A stretch of DNA of 64,000 nucleotides from Gremmenia infestans (taxonomy: Eukaryota > Ascomycota > Leotiomycetes > Helotiales > Hamatocanthoscyphaceae). The notes below the pieces were generated by a model. The model made no database searches. It saw only the letters and a list, made by a program, of their open reading frames with translations, and was not told the DNA's origin. Of this stretch, positions 1 through 12,187 are shown piece after piece. Where the stretch lies: NCBI GenBank assembly GCA_032629725.1, contig JAFEVB010000029.1:1054001-1118000 (forward strand), in the 5' to 3' direction. The position numbers were made by a program, and so were the translations under genes. Numbering within the stretch: the stretch's first letter is position 1; every line of letters starts with the position of its first letter.

Positions 1-515
1 CCTGCACACTCTTCGTGCGTAACATAAATGCTGGCTGGCCATTGCCCAAGAAAAATATTCAAAAGAAATAAATGAAATCCGTGGGACATGTTCCTATGTC
101 CCCCCATTTGCTTCCCGGTTGTTCAATTTACATGTCCAAAACAAAGTGTTGTCCCTTCTGTCCAGCTCTGGGATGTGACCCATACTGTGCTGTACCCTCT
201 GTAATCGTGCCAGCTTGCGCTGATTGTATGTTGATTTCCCCATGTCCCTGGGTCTTATTCTGTTTGCCCTTTGTCCTTGCCCTGCCCCGTACCGTCGCTG
301 ATGCTGATGATGAAAATGCCCAAACAAAAAAGAATCACAATCATGGAATTTCAAAAAGATCAACGCTACGCTCGCTTGCTTGCTAAACAAAAATAACAAA
401 TAGAAAACTACCAAATAATGCGTGAGCAACAGACCCTCTGATGCGTTTGTAAAATGTGCCGTTATTCGTGGACCATTGGTGTGTAAAGTAAAGTCTTTGG
501 GGGAAGAAAGGCTAT
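1..515. other. Intergenic, downstream of the bZIP gene
   Basis: No supportable gene. The stretch is the 3' flank of the minus-strand bZIP gene. Short open frames on both strands show no family motif. Confidence 0.6.
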
Positions 516-2484
516 TTAGCCACCGGCTGTGCTACAGTCCTCGTCCCCACTCCGAGAATTGCACTCTGAGACGAGCTTTGCGAAATTGCGGACTACTTCA
601 CTCGGTACTTGATCCCAGAGTAATGACCGTGTGTAGACTTCGGCTGCCGATTTCTTGCTATTGCTCCTCATCGCAGCCAACGTTTCACCGAGATTGCGTC
701 GTCCTTGAGACGTTGATCGTTGCGGGGCGTTCTGTAGGAAGTCGTGAGAAGTGAGGCCGTTGTACTGTGCTGCTGACATGGAGAAGAGTTGTTCGTTGTT
801 CTGTTCTTCGGTAGGCTGGGCAAGAGTGTCGCTGAGGTCTCCGAGAGCTGATTGGGTTACACCGAGCATTTCGTTACCTCCCATGGAGGATATTGGATTC
901 GATGACCAAGTGTTGACGGAGGGAAGAGGAGCGGCAGCTTCAGCTACACTAGAGGCAGCGTGCGGAACACCAGCATCATTGAATATATCCTCAAGCAGTG
1001 TAGCGGAAGCAACCCGAACATCATCCGACACCTGGGGAACACTTGGAGACGATCCTTTCGAAGCAACGAAAGCACCAACGAGAAGCAACATTAAGAGGAG
1101 ACCTTGGGCGGCCGGTTTCTCGGGCTCGCTGAGCAGAGAGTTTTCGACCTTCTTGACGGGAACCAAAGCTTGCGAGTTCTCAACCTTGACTTCATGTTCG
1201 ATGGAGTAGTCGTTGAGGAAAGAGATGTTGTCCCAGGCGCTGTCCATAGTGAGACTGTCGATATCGGCGTAGTCGGCAGAGAAACCATTAGAGCTAGGGA
1301 CGGTAGACATGGCAGTACTCTCAAGACGTTGGACGTGGTCAGTGAGGACGCTGACCTTCTTACGAAGCTCGCCAGTATCGATCGTATGATTTCGAACCAT
1401 TTCCTCTTTCTCAAGTTGCATATTCTCAATGTACTGTTGGTATTGCTGCTCTTTGCGGGCCCACTCATCCAAAGCCAACTTTGCTTCGGCTAAATCCTCC
1501 TCGAGGTCATTAATCAAAGCAGTGTAATGCTTCTTCTCATCCTCAAGCCGTTCAGTGTGCTGTTTTTTCCTTTGCCGAGAATCAAGTCTAATTAATCATT
1601 TACGTTAGCGGGCCAGTGATACCAAAAGGGGAAATAAGACCAAAATGTGAAGATGCGTACGCTGCTTGTCTGTTTCTTAACAGTCGCTTTTGTTGCTTCA
1701 ACTCCTTGATCTCTTGCTCATCGGTGGACTGTCCAATGAGATGGTCGATGTTGGTGAGATTCCTCTCCGCGGGGATATCAAAACGAGCATTCTTCTTCCG
1801 GATACCGTCTCCTCTCCTTGTCATTTCTGGATGCGACCTTAGGGCTGGGCTATGAGGCCGCATACGTTTAGGCATAGCACGGTGGTCCATAGCATCTGCT
1901 ACAGACCATTCCTTCTGGGGCGAGGCGGGGACGGAACCATTGGTGTGATTTGCCGAGGAGAATAGTGGTAGTTGTTGGTTGCCAGGATTGCTGAATGGTG
2001 TCTGCATAGGTCTGTGAAATATGGGAGCGTTGACCTCAAATTCTGATGGCAGTCCATCATGTCCTCCTTGCATAGGCGTGCTCATGCCCGAACCATTGCT
2101 CACCGGCCACCCTTGGCCCTGGTGCCCACCATACGACGACTGCTGCGAATCAATACGCATGAAAGGGTTGTTGTTGTTGTTGTGGTGATTATTTTGCTCC
2201 ACAAACGGATTGTTGGAGGCCATAGGTTGCTGCTGTTGCTGCATGTCGACTTGCTGCCAGTCATCGGTCTTTGGTGAGAACAATGCTGAGGAGACTGCAA
2301 ACGAATCTCGCCGGCTGCCGTTCATGTGCGGGGACATTTCTAATCCTGAGTCCAGCGCGCTGTGATCGAGGATGTTCTCATCTAGAATACTGCCTTCGTC
2401 TTCCTCAAAATAGTTTTGCGAGTGGGTGTCGACCGTCAGCGCTGACGATCTGTAGAAGTTGTGCATGGCAGGAAATGCTGCCAT
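516..2484 (-). CDS. bZIP transcription factor with C-terminal hydrophobic segment
   Basis: Two exons, 2484-1661 and 1587-516, separated by a 73-nt GT..AG intron inside the basic region (spliced 1896 nt, 631 aa). The junction restores a canonical bZIP basic motif, NRQAALDSRQRKK, near residues 270-283. A long leucine/Glu-rich coiled coil follows to about residue 360. The N-terminal half is rich in Gln and Asn (a Q5 run, an N5 run), typical of fungal activation regions. Residues about 437-451 form a strongly hydrophobic stretch (GLLLMLLLVGAFVAS) flanked by charged residues, which could be a short membrane anchor or a buried helix. It probably acts in the nucleus as a dimer. I cannot assign it to a named regulator. 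It is followed on the left by intergenic DNA and preceded by a very long upstream region. The bZIP call is firm; any membrane tethering is inference. Confidence 0.88.
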
Positions 2485-2844
2485 CGTAAAGGATGATTTT
2501 TGGTGGTGGTTGGAAGTCGTGGTGGTGGGGGTGAAGCGAAGTTCGGATGGGAGGTAGCGGTGAAGCGATGAAAACAGAGAATAATGGCCGACAATTGCGA
2601 CAATTAAATGATTTTAATGGTGCGGGGCGGTAGAAATCACTGCCTGTAATGGTCGAGTGAAGTCGAGTTGGTGTAATGACAAAAAGCCGTAATGTCTCCC
2701 GGTAGATGGGAAAGACAAACGAGGTGAGTTGTTGTAAAGTACCGTTGGCAGGTATGAGGTGAGATCAGATCAGATCTTTTTGCGATAGGGAACGGGCCCT
2801 CTAGGTTCTTATCCCATCCCATCCCAAGCCATGGAGCCATAGAG

Positions 2845-2865
2845 CCATGCCATGCCATGCCATGC
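2845..2865. repeat. CCATG pentanucleotide microsatellite
   Basis: Four tandem CCATG units, set in a wider patch (2810-2895) of TCCCA, CCATG and TATCC variants about 360 bp upstream of the bZIP start codon. Probably slippage-derived. Confidence 0.8.
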
Positions 2866-3233
2866 TATTTTATCCCATGCTATCCTATCCCATGAGCATG
2901 AGCCTCTCCTGCGCTCCTGGCAGTGGCAGCGGATACTACCAGAGTCGTCCCACCCGAAAGGGGAGCTCTGATACTGGACTGGGCCTGGGGGTGGGGTTTC
3001 TGGACAGTGCTGTAGCAAATCACCAACCAGCATGAGAGAGCTACAGTAGAGAACTTCCCCCCATGCACCATGTAGCCAGACAGGGAAAACCGGGAAAAAG
3101 CAAGGCGGGTGCGCGGGTGCAAGCGATACCCTTCACGCTTCAAGCCCTTGGTCAGTCGGCCTCCTACTGTACTGATTAGGCCTGTCCTGTCTCTCGGGGT
3201 CTCATCCCACTTGCTCTCTTGTCGCTAGCCCCC

Positions 3234-3262
3234 CTCTGCCTCTGCCTCTGCCTCTTCCTCTC
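3234..3262. repeat. CTCTGC-type pyrimidine repeat
   Basis: Three CTCTGC units followed by CTCTTC and CTCTCC variants. It is a plus-strand CT tract in the upstream region of the bZIP gene. Confidence 0.7.
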
Positions 3263-6073
3263 CGTCCCTAGCTCCCTATCCACCACTCCTTCTCCTCTCT
3301 GCCTGCCCCGTTGTGTTGGGCATCAAGACGGTTGTAGGGGAGAGAGTCTTCTGGGCTCATTTCTCCTGTACTGTACGGTATGCCTGTAGCGAGCAGTCGT
3401 GCCGATAGGCCTCTTACGGTGGTGTTGCATGACAAGTGGCCGGGGCCAAGTTTGCTTCCGCAGCTAAACCATGCCCCCCGAGATCTTATTGGAGTCGTCA
3501 AGCTGGCGCTCCGTCCTCCCGCCAAAAAGAGTCACTGAGGATGGGGAGTGATAACCAGCGATAGGCTGCAAACCCTAGTAGCTCGCAACCGTAGCGAATG
3601 CCAATCGTTCGAGTTGGGGCAAGATGCTCAGTGTGGACGACCTTTTTCCGAATAGGTTGAGGGTCAATTGTCACGCGTTACGGATTCGAACAATAGAGAG
3701 TAAGTACGAATAACTAGCTCCTCCTGGGACCTTTTGTTTACTTCCTACTGATCTCCTCTGTTCTGTTTTCTGATCGAATGGTTCTTGGTCGTAATCAGGC
3801 GTATTAATTTGACTTCATACGGTGTATTTTCCCCGAACCAACCCCATCACGCACGCCCTCACTCACGCGGCGTCTTCAGTGAAGCCCGACCTGATAGGTG
3901 GCCGTTTTTATGCCAAACAAAACTGCTGCACCGCTCGCGTACTACGGGTACGAGTAAAGAGCGAGCAGAGCAGCGGTACCTAAACAATAGACCTGCGGTG
4001 CGGTGCCCAACGCCCAAGGCAAAATGTAACTGGTTCTCGATGCCTCGTCTCGTCTCCCACTTGCTGGAGCCGGAGCCGGCTGCGGGAGAACATCAACGAG
4101 GATTCCCCTGAACGGACTAGTGACCAACCCCGGTCCGCATACCTTATTTGAACGCGAATTTACTGTAGGAGGACATGAATCTCTATACTGTACAGCAGCA
4201 CGGTATTTCGCGCATAAACAGATCCAAGGCACGTCTGACGACGTCAAATCTAAAGCGATTTCTATAGCTCAACGTCCAAGACAAACAGGACAGTTGAAGC
4301 ATAAAACAAACTACGATGATCCAGGTAATACTTTCTCAACTCTAACAAGGACAAGTACTTTCGTAAGGGCGAGCGGTAGTTAGGATAGCAAGAACCAAGG
4401 TCTTTCCAGAACATTGATCTCTCAACGACCTGAGCGGTGAACCTTGTGGACGTTCGTTCGACTCATACATAGTGGAGCAGCAACAGAAGGATTACCCGCG
4501 AGTGGCTGGTAACATAATTCATAACAATCCCCACGTAGGACCGGACCCCATTATTTTCCACAACGACTTCTCAAACGCACCAAGCCCTACCTTAACCTGC
4601 TAGTACGTACAGTACTTCGTATCAAGCACTCTTCGGCGGCCGGGCACAGTGTGCATCTATTCACCGCCCATGCTCTATTTCGGGCCACAAATAGAAAGGA
4701 CCTTTTTCAAAAAAATCCTGTCCAGATCCGCGACCAAGCAAACATACTTCGTAATAACCACTGGTATCCTGCCACAATTGGATGATTCCAACTGTCGGTC
4801 TACGACTCCGAAACGTTCGCGTATTCCTTCCCGAACCCATGTAACTAATTGACATTGTTTTCCAACAATCAGTTGGCTGGACGCGTAGTGCAGTGGAGTG
4901 TCTCCAGGCAAACGACAGTACATAACACCGGCGCTCGGGGTGAGACGCGCTTCCTCTTTGTCCCACGGAATCTGAGATCTCAAATGCGTCCTGCAGAGTT
5001 TCGTCCGGAAAGCCGCATTTGATGCAAGGCTGTATCCGCGAGTGCCACCATCCATCTTCTAAAACTCGTGGTGAATTTATATCTGCCGTACTCACAGGAG
5101 AATTCCCCGAGTACCTAGACAATTAATAGCAAGTTTAATATCATGATTAGTTGTGCCATTGCGTTCGGATAGCGGTGTAGAGACAGGTTTTCTACTCTTA
5201 GACCGCTACAACAATAGAAGATGAACTGTAGCGGTGACGAACGCTAAGGCAGATATGGTATGTTTGCCACCAATAGATCGATATAAACAACCTGATCCCG
5301 AACTATTTGCTTCAGCCAGTGTATACGGATTCTATTCTGGAACCAACATTAAGTGAGTCATACTATAGACTCGACAACGAGCAATGCCGTCCGTACTTTA
5401 GGGCTTAATTCGGGTTTGGTATTATGCCCAATAGCAAGCTCAATCCCGGCACCGCAACTTGATAGTGATCTGCTTTTCCGGCAACTGAAAGTGAATCCCT
5501 AAGAATAGCAATTTTACAAGAAAGGTATGAAAAAGCGCAATTCCGAAACTCTACCGTGGGAGCTTGGACGGTGGAAGCGAGAAATCCAACCACACAACAA
5601 TCACAATCTGCCACTTAACGGCACCTGCTTACAATGCAAGTGGATCGAATACGAAAATGCTATGATTGAAAGAAATGAAATAATTGAAATGACTGTGAGA
5701 AAGATACTTCGCTGCTAGGGCCAAGCCCTCAATGATGTAGATGATTTGAATATTGGAAAGGAAAACAAAGATGAAGTAATGATTATATTCTTTTCTAAGC
5801 TTTTTTCTGGTGCAGCAATAAGCTGAGGGCTATGGCACTCGAGCCTCAGCCTTAGGGACTTCGAGTCCGGGTATATCCTTCTACTAAGTAACACTTTCCA
5901 CGCCAAGCACATCCCTGCCAAGCAAATAGATAGATCACCATGTCCACGGTGTAGTGGGGAGTGATAAACCAGGACAAAGAAAGAAAAGGGGTGAATGAGC
6001 AATCAATGGCATGACCATGTAATCGTTCTAGGACCAGCTTCCCCGTGGCATCGAGTTAGCGGTGAAGCAGATA

Positions 6074-7765
6074 TCAAGACAACTGAACGTAATCTCGCTG
6101 CATAGACTCTGCATCGGGCTTTCCATGTTCTCCAAAATACTCCTCGTCAAGGTCATCCGAATCGACATCGTCGTCGTCGATCTCTTCATCCTCATCACTC
6201 GAGAGATCACTACTTTCATCCTCTGCTGATACCTCACGCCGGCCTGGATTGGTACGCATAACGCTCGCCTTGTGTCGATGCGGTAGTTTGCAGCCTCTTG
6301 TACTACATGTACCAGTGTTGCTGAAGTCGGGGCATTCATGAATATGGCGATCTTCACAGCTCGTGCCTTTTTCGCAGTAGCCATAAATCGCAAAGGGTCT
6401 GCAGACCAAAGCACTTGGAGAGACACGGACGTGCGTGTAACGACAATTTTCATTGGAGCAATGTCCCTTTGCAAAGTGTAAGCAGTTTGGAGTTCGTTCT
6501 GGGGTGAGATCATGTGAAAGGTCACAGGACTCTCCACTTGGACAGGACCCTTTCAAGAGGAACTCTTTGCAGACTGCAACTCTTGAGGCATCATGAATAA
6601 AACGGCATCTTGGGCCTTTCGAACAGGTACCTAGATAATCGCATTGTTAGCTGAAACCCACCTACTCCTCCATGTTGCTCTGTAATGCAAATTCAGTTCG
6701 ACTCTGGAAAGAAAGGAGCTACCCGTAGTTGTGAACATTTTGCAAGGTTCATTTATCTTTTTAATGACCGCATTTTTCCTAGTATCATGGAGATCAGTTT
6801 TGCAGGGGAGTAATGGCATCCACGCCAGTTTGAAAGGTAGTCGTTCGTACCGGTGCGCCTTGACGATACCAGAACGGTACATGTTGCCGTTCTTGCTTCT
6901 GTAGAACCTGACACCACCGATTAAGGCAGTCTTCGGTGTAGCATTGGCAGAATTAAGATCGCCTAAACGGAGTAAGTCTGGTTCTTGGGTACACAGGTCG
7001 CTCTGGTTGTATTCCATCGCTGTGGGTGGCCGCTCACCAGGAACTTTGACAAGTTTGCTGCCATTCTTCGCTACTCGGAATTGAATTCCTTGTACATTGA
7101 TCTCGTAGTTGGCGGGCGCAGTTGCAGAGTGTGATTGTGGTCCGATAGCGCCATAATTGCTGTTGGCGAGACGCTGTAGATGCTTGCTGAATTTTGACTT
7201 TTCGCGCAAGTCTCGCTGCATTAGTTTCTGTCTCCGGGTTTCCTCCATCGCTTTAGCCCTAATCTGGCTGTCTTTTTCAAAGATATTCGTATTTATCAGT
7301 TGTAGATGGCGGTCTTTCTTGGTGACCCAGGCGGGGACAGTCTTTGGGTTGTTGTTCGTAGCAAGTTGAGATGTTGAGGAATCCTCGGAAGCGGGGGTGC
7401 TGCCGTTCAGAACCAGGGTGCGATTTCTGTGTACATGACCAGCTCCTCTTCCTCTTCCTCTGTGCCCTCTCGATGAGTATCCTCCGCGACTGGCTGCCCA
7501 TGCTGCGCTGGGTTGTGCGTAATCTTGTGAGGCGTTAGCGGTGTGTTTATCGAAGTACCGCGATTGCATACTTGGATAGGTGTTCGCACTCATCGAAGGC
7601 ATATATTGTGTTTGATAATCTGATGTCTGACTGTTCTTGTGCTTGTTGATCTGACCTGGAGAGAGGACGAGGTTAGCTGAAGAGGAGGCAAACAGATGGG
7701 TGCGTGGCAAACTCACCAGCGAGCTGGCTGATCTTTGCGAGGATGGCTTGATCTTCAGAGGCCAT
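6074..7765 (-). CDS. Five-finger CCCH zinc-finger protein (ZC3H3/Red5-like)
   Basis: Four exons: 7765-7717, 7655-6851, 6778-6723 and 6630-6074 (1467 nt, 488 aa). The first exon codes only MASEDQAILAKISQLA and joins GQINKHKN across the splice. The 72-nt second intron is a multiple of three and has no stop, so retention would be silent for frame. The C-terminal half has five consecutive CCCH fingers: C-x8-C-x5-C-x3-H twice, C-x7-C-x4-C-x3-H, C-x8-C-x5-C-x3-H and C-x8-C-x4-C-x3-H. The middle has an RGG-like patch (about residues 75-90), and the C-terminus is a long Asp/Glu tract. Such five-finger proteins (ZC3H3, fission yeast Red5) bind RNA in nuclear 3'-end processing and export. The specific orthology is inferred from finger count and order. 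It is divergent from TFG2. Confidence 0.87.
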
Positions 7766-8119
7766 TGTGGTGGTTTCCTTTTGTTAGTTAACAGTCGAAG
7801 TAGTGCATTCGGGCACTTTTGTACTTGGGGATTTTACGGAAATGTAGTTGTGAAGAGGCAAGAGCAGGTTGGAGGTTGATAAAAGGTAGGTGGGCGCTTG
7901 AATGTGATTGTGTTGGTGTAGTGTAGACTGTAACCGTGACACAGAGCTTCCACTAGCGTCATCTCTAAATCCCATACCTTGTAGGCTTCACATTCATAGC
8001 TCTCCGCATTCTTCTCAATCCCCAGGCGACAAAGAACGCGTTCTTAACAGCCTCAACTCCAATCTCTTCTTCTACATGGACCGGCTGCGATAATCCTTCC
8101 TGTCGCTTTTCTCAGCATT
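7766..8119. promoter_or_regulatory. Shared promoter region of the CCCH gene and TFG2
   Basis: 354 bp between two divergent start codons. It has pyrimidine-rich runs before TFG2 but no element I can name. Confidence 0.5.
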
Positions 8120-9379
8120 ATGGCAGACCTTTCCATCAAACCGGATCCTGACGCCCCAGGCGCAGGCGCATCGCCGGCTGCCTTCAGCGAGGAAGACATC
8201 TATGAAGATGCCGGCGACCTCGAGTTCAACCCAGACCCCAACTTCCAGTCACTCTATCTATCCAAAGTACCCAAGTACGTTTGGGAGGCGTGGTCCAAAC
8301 TCGACGACGATGCTGAGATTCAGATTGGAACCATCAGGAATTCCACGGTCATTGGGGAAGATGGCGCGCAAAAGGCATGCCACTCTGAATACAACCCGAC
8401 AACCGTGCTGACTATTATGGCAGCAAGAACTCACTATGCTTCTCTCTTCTAATATTGCAGAGCATCAACCCATTCCAAAGGAGTATCAATTAGACATCAA
8501 CAACGAGTCTGTTAAGAACACATTCGTTTTCACCGAGAAAGACCTCCCTGGCTTCAAATCCAAATCGAATCAGAAGTTCGACCCTTCCAGCGCAAACATG
8601 CCAAGTAGACTTATGCGCAACAAAAATGAGAAGCCTGCCGCCAATAAACCTTTCGACCCAAACAGAAGATTCCAACCGTACTTCAGGAAAGCAATACCGA
8701 GTCAGTACAATGGCCTATTGCTATAAGCCAGGCTAATGTATTTGCAATTAGAACGTACAACTCTTGCCGGGAAGGTCGCCCACGAGTTGAACTGCATACC
8801 TATCGATAACCCCGAATCCCAGCGTCTCCTCTCAGCGCGTACTTTGGAAGCCATGAGACCTAAGATGCACACGAAGTTCTTAGGCGCCGAGGACGTTAGT
8901 TCTGTTGGTTCTGGGTTCATTCAGCCCGGTAGCATCGCTGCGCAGAACCAATGGGATGCATTTATTGTAGGTTACATCTCTTTCCAAACTGACCTTGATA
9001 CTGACTCCATCTACAGAAGAAACCTGGCCAGGCAGGAGGCAAACGACCTCAGCTCCAAAAGACAGCACGTATGCCTCAAAACGAACTCCTGGATAAGATC
9101 TTCGAGTGTTTCAAGAAATACAACTACTGGTCCATGAAAGCTCTACGCGCCGAGCTCCAACAACCCGAGGCATACCTCCGCGAGACATTGGAGAGAGTAG
9201 CTGTGTTGGCGAAAAGTGGTCGGTTCGCTACGCAATGGTCATTGAAGCCTGAGAACAAAATCACAAACTACGAGGCTATGGGTGATGCTGTGGCCCCTAC
9301 GGAGGGAGTTGAAGATTCTGAATTTGGAGACCTGGATGACGACGATGATGATGAAGATGTTAAATTCGAAGATGTTTGA
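8120..9379 (+). CDS. TFG2: Transcription initiation factor IIF subunit beta
   Basis: Four exons: 8120-8374, 8424-8700, 8752-8966 and 9017-9379 (1110 nt, 369 aa), with very short introns of 49, 51 and 50 nt. The first intron begins with GC rather than GT and ends CAG. Splicing there gives AQK-QELTMLLSSN in frame, and no GT donor gives an open product. The N-terminal dimerization region is followed by a Lys/Gly linker and a C-terminal winged-helix domain that includes MPQNELLDKIFE, KKYNYWSMKALRAEL and FATQWSLKPE, all typical of TFIIF-beta. The protein ends in an acidic Asp/Glu tail. It acts in the nucleus with TFIIF-alpha to recruit RNA polymerase II to promoters. The start is the first ATG of the acidic N-terminus. 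Confidence 0.93.
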
Positions 9380-10983
9380 TTAGTAAATGGACCATTTGCA
9401 TGGATGGCGTTTGTGGATACTCGGAAGGGTTGGGTGGTTGCATCCGGTGGTGTTTTCTACCCATCTACATGAAGGTGCTGGGTGACAAGTTCTGAACTAA
9501 ATTATCGGCCCAGTTCGGACAGAGCGGGCTCGACTTCTTCATGATAGAAAATGGAATGAAACTAGATTTTTCATGATGTTGACTATGTGATGGTGTTTCT
9601 GATATCTCCGGGAACCTCTCCAAAAAGCAAAGCAGTCTGAAGCCTCTCGAAATAACAACATAGTTCCTATGAGTGTTTTTTAGTCAGCTCCTGTACTCCC
9701 TATCAGAGCAGCATATACTTCTCTCAATCACATTAAAACGATTTCTCATTTCTGCTCTCCAGAAAATCCGAATCCAAAACCCAATATCCCAGTAATTCAC
9801 TTTCATGGACATCCAATTTCCAAACTAGCTACATACAGATCCAACAGTACTTCACTTCAGTACAGGCTCTGCAATCAAAACACCACTCCCCCTCCCCGGT
9901 CCCCGCTTTGTCTTCTCTACCTGGATGTCCCTGCAATCAGGACCTAGTACACTATTCCAGTACCCTCAAGCCAGACATTCTGTTCTATCTGGTCTTACTT
10001 CAAAAAAAAGATACTATCTATATACGTACATCCGTATATATCAATATAATGCTGACCGACTTGAAAGCAGGGCAGGTAATCGATCGGATTCTTGCAATTG
10101 CTAAACACAGACCTACCTACCCACCTACCTACCTACCTGCCAACTTACCAATAAGATATATATGACCAATTGCACGCAGATATACGTACGAAATAAACCA
10201 AACCACCAACGAGCCAGCCATCGAAATTGACTGCACCGGACTGGAATGGACTGGGTGCATTTGGTATATGCATACGGAGTATATACTATATATATATCGC
10301 GTACATAAGCTAATCATTGCCTAAAGACTAAAGACAAAGTTTGAGGGGGAGGGGGGTTCTGTCGATCTTAGGTAGAGGGAGGTTGAGCTATATGCGGTGC
10401 TTAATTAACAAGTTCGAGTTCCTGAATATGCCTGCTTACATTGGCTTGATTTATATACAGGACTAAGGTATACTGTTCGAGAGTGTGATGCATGTTGCAG
10501 TGTTGTGTCAACTTGTATAGTGTGCAAGCGCACTACAGTACAAGCTAACACGCGTACGTACGTGCCTTTTCCGTCTTGAGGGCTAGCTACACAGAGCGTT
10601 GATAATGTTTATTGCATTGCCGTACTGCATGCAATGAAGAGAGAGACTACTCAGGCCGTGGTAAAGAGATTCGGCGCTTGTAAAGACATTGTCACATTAT
10701 GGAGTAAATTGTAAGCGAGCACACAAGTTGAGATGGGTCACAACTGAAACCTACTAGGCAACTTGCTCTCAGTCTACTATACAGAACCCCACAAAGAACT
10801 CATACCCCTATCTATAATACCCAAGTTTTCTCCACGTTGGGTAATGCGCTCTGTGATAGCAACGGGCGTGAATCTTGCGGTGCATCCACCGAGTTACTTT
10901 GTCCCCTAATCTGCGTAATCAGGCCCTCCATTTGTGGAATCCTTCTGTTTTTCAACTGAATTGTCCACGTTAGCGAATGTCTT
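9380..10983. other. Convergent intergenic region
   Basis: 1.6 kb between the 3' ends of TFG2 and the OMA1-like gene. It is AT-rich with ACCT repeats and TATA-like microsatellite patches. No gene is supported. Confidence 0.6.
10111..10140. repeat. ACCT tetranucleotide repeat
   Basis: An imperfect run of about seven ACCT units in the intergenic DNA between TFG2 and the OMA1-like gene. Confidence 0.8.
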
Positions 10984-12187
10984 TTATGAGCGTCGGCTTT
11001 GGAACTTCACAATCTCAATAAGCGACTTCTCCTGCTCGAGGCTGCTTAATTGCTAGTACATGGTTAGCTCTGATCTGAAACTCGGTGGGGGTTTATTCAA
11101 ATACCTGGATATTCATGAACCGTTTGATAGTGTGGAACTGAGTGTAGACAAGCTCTTTAGCTGTTGCTATCTTGGTAAAAAAAGAAGGGCTCCTCCTAAT
11201 GTCATGACCGGCCTGGTGTAATAGCCTCAACATAATGCAGTCTTGTTCCTTTGGTACTGTGTAGTAGTCTAGCTTGTATTGCCGGTGGAGAAAAGCGCCA
11301 AAGACGACGCTGTAAGGAATGGATATGTACCACAACTGCTTCATGAAAATAGATGTAATGAGCAGTTGTAAGGAATCAAAACACCCGAGTCGTAAGAGAC
11401 TGGCCCGGCTGTGTTTCTCCAGAGTATGTTCCGCAACTGCAGCAGCAAGGCCCGAAGCCAATATTGTCGCAAGCTCAGCTTCATCCTGACACAAGGTAAA
11501 GATGCCGCTGGATATCACAACTTTACTATCAAGCGTGACATGGACTCCCCCGGAAGCTAGAGAAATTAGAATATACATAGAGGACAAACAGCGGGGCTTC
11601 CTTCGGAGTCACTTACCGGGTGCGTTGAGAACATGAATTTCCCAGTTCTGGTCCTGCATACCATTCGCTTCGAGAAGCTGCTTGAATATGCGCTTGGTGG
11701 CCATCGTGTTTGGATGGTCTTCTGGCCAAATGCTCTCAGGATGATAAGACTGTGCCAGCTCTAGTACAACGAGAGCTTTGTGGATCTCCTTATTATATCG
11801 ATACTCCTCTGGATGCTCGCTCTTGTCAAACTTGAACCGTTTTCGTCCGACCAGCGGGACCTCGTGTCCGTAGTTCGAAGCATATAGTACAAGACTATAA
11901 AGGGTGGATAGTGCGACTAAGTAAGCCGAAGCCCTCGCCCATTTTTGGCTTCTCGGCTGGCCCTGGTATTGACACTGCTGTAGACATTGGTGGCTTGCAT
12001 TCGTACTGACCCACTGAGGACCAAAGAAGTTCGTGTGGGGTGTGGCAGTGGTGTTGTGTATTACTTGGCCAGATGAAGCGCGCCATTGAGAGCGTCTTGC
12101 TCTGCTGCTGAACGATACGCGGGGTGCGGAGGCTGGGCGGACACTTCGCAGAGCCATCCTGTTTAATGAGCGTACATTTGAAGACAT
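10984..12187 (-). CDS. OMA1-like M48 family protein, catalytic site lost
   Basis: Three exons: 12187-11617, 11556-11105 and 11052-10984 (1092 nt, 363 aa). The last exon is only 69 nt and ends in EKSLIEIVKFQSRRS. The N-terminus is Arg/Ser-rich without acidic residues, like a mitochondrial presequence. It is followed by a membrane segment (about residues 85-102) and a second hydrophobic stretch in exon 2. The fold signature of OMA1 is clear (NWEIHVLNAP, KVVISSGIFTLCQDEAELATIL). However, the position of the HExxH zinc site reads ASGLAAAVAEH (about residues 224-234), so both His and the catalytic Glu are replaced. A Glu comparable to the third ligand may survive in PKEQD. By family it should sit in the inner mitochondrial membrane. 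It is probably a non-catalytic paralogue, and its function is unknown. A downstream start at 12157 is possible. Confidence 0.82.

Larger units (their letters stand above)
2485..6073. other. Long intergenic region, probable bZIP promoter/leader
   Basis: About 3.6 kb without a supportable gene between two minus-strand genes. It holds pyrimidine-rich and CCATG-repeat tracts (2810-2895, 3234-3262) near the bZIP start, as is common in long fungal promoters and leaders. Two overlapping minus-strand open frames at 4661-5122 lack convincing domain features. Confidence 0.55.

Noticed and set aside
3785..4383. Plus-strand open frames of about 90-110 codons
   Set aside because: No motif, no splice-compatible extension, low-complexity composition.
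4661..5122. Two overlapping minus-strand open frames of 126-153 codons, one with GDTPLHYAS recalling an ankyrin repeat
   Set aside because: Only one short ankyrin-like string, no repeat periodicity, and both frames are open over the same DNA, which fits chance.
9908..10317. Open frames on both strands in TFG2 3' DNA
   Set aside because: They translate microsatellite DNA (ACCT and TA repeats); not protein-like.
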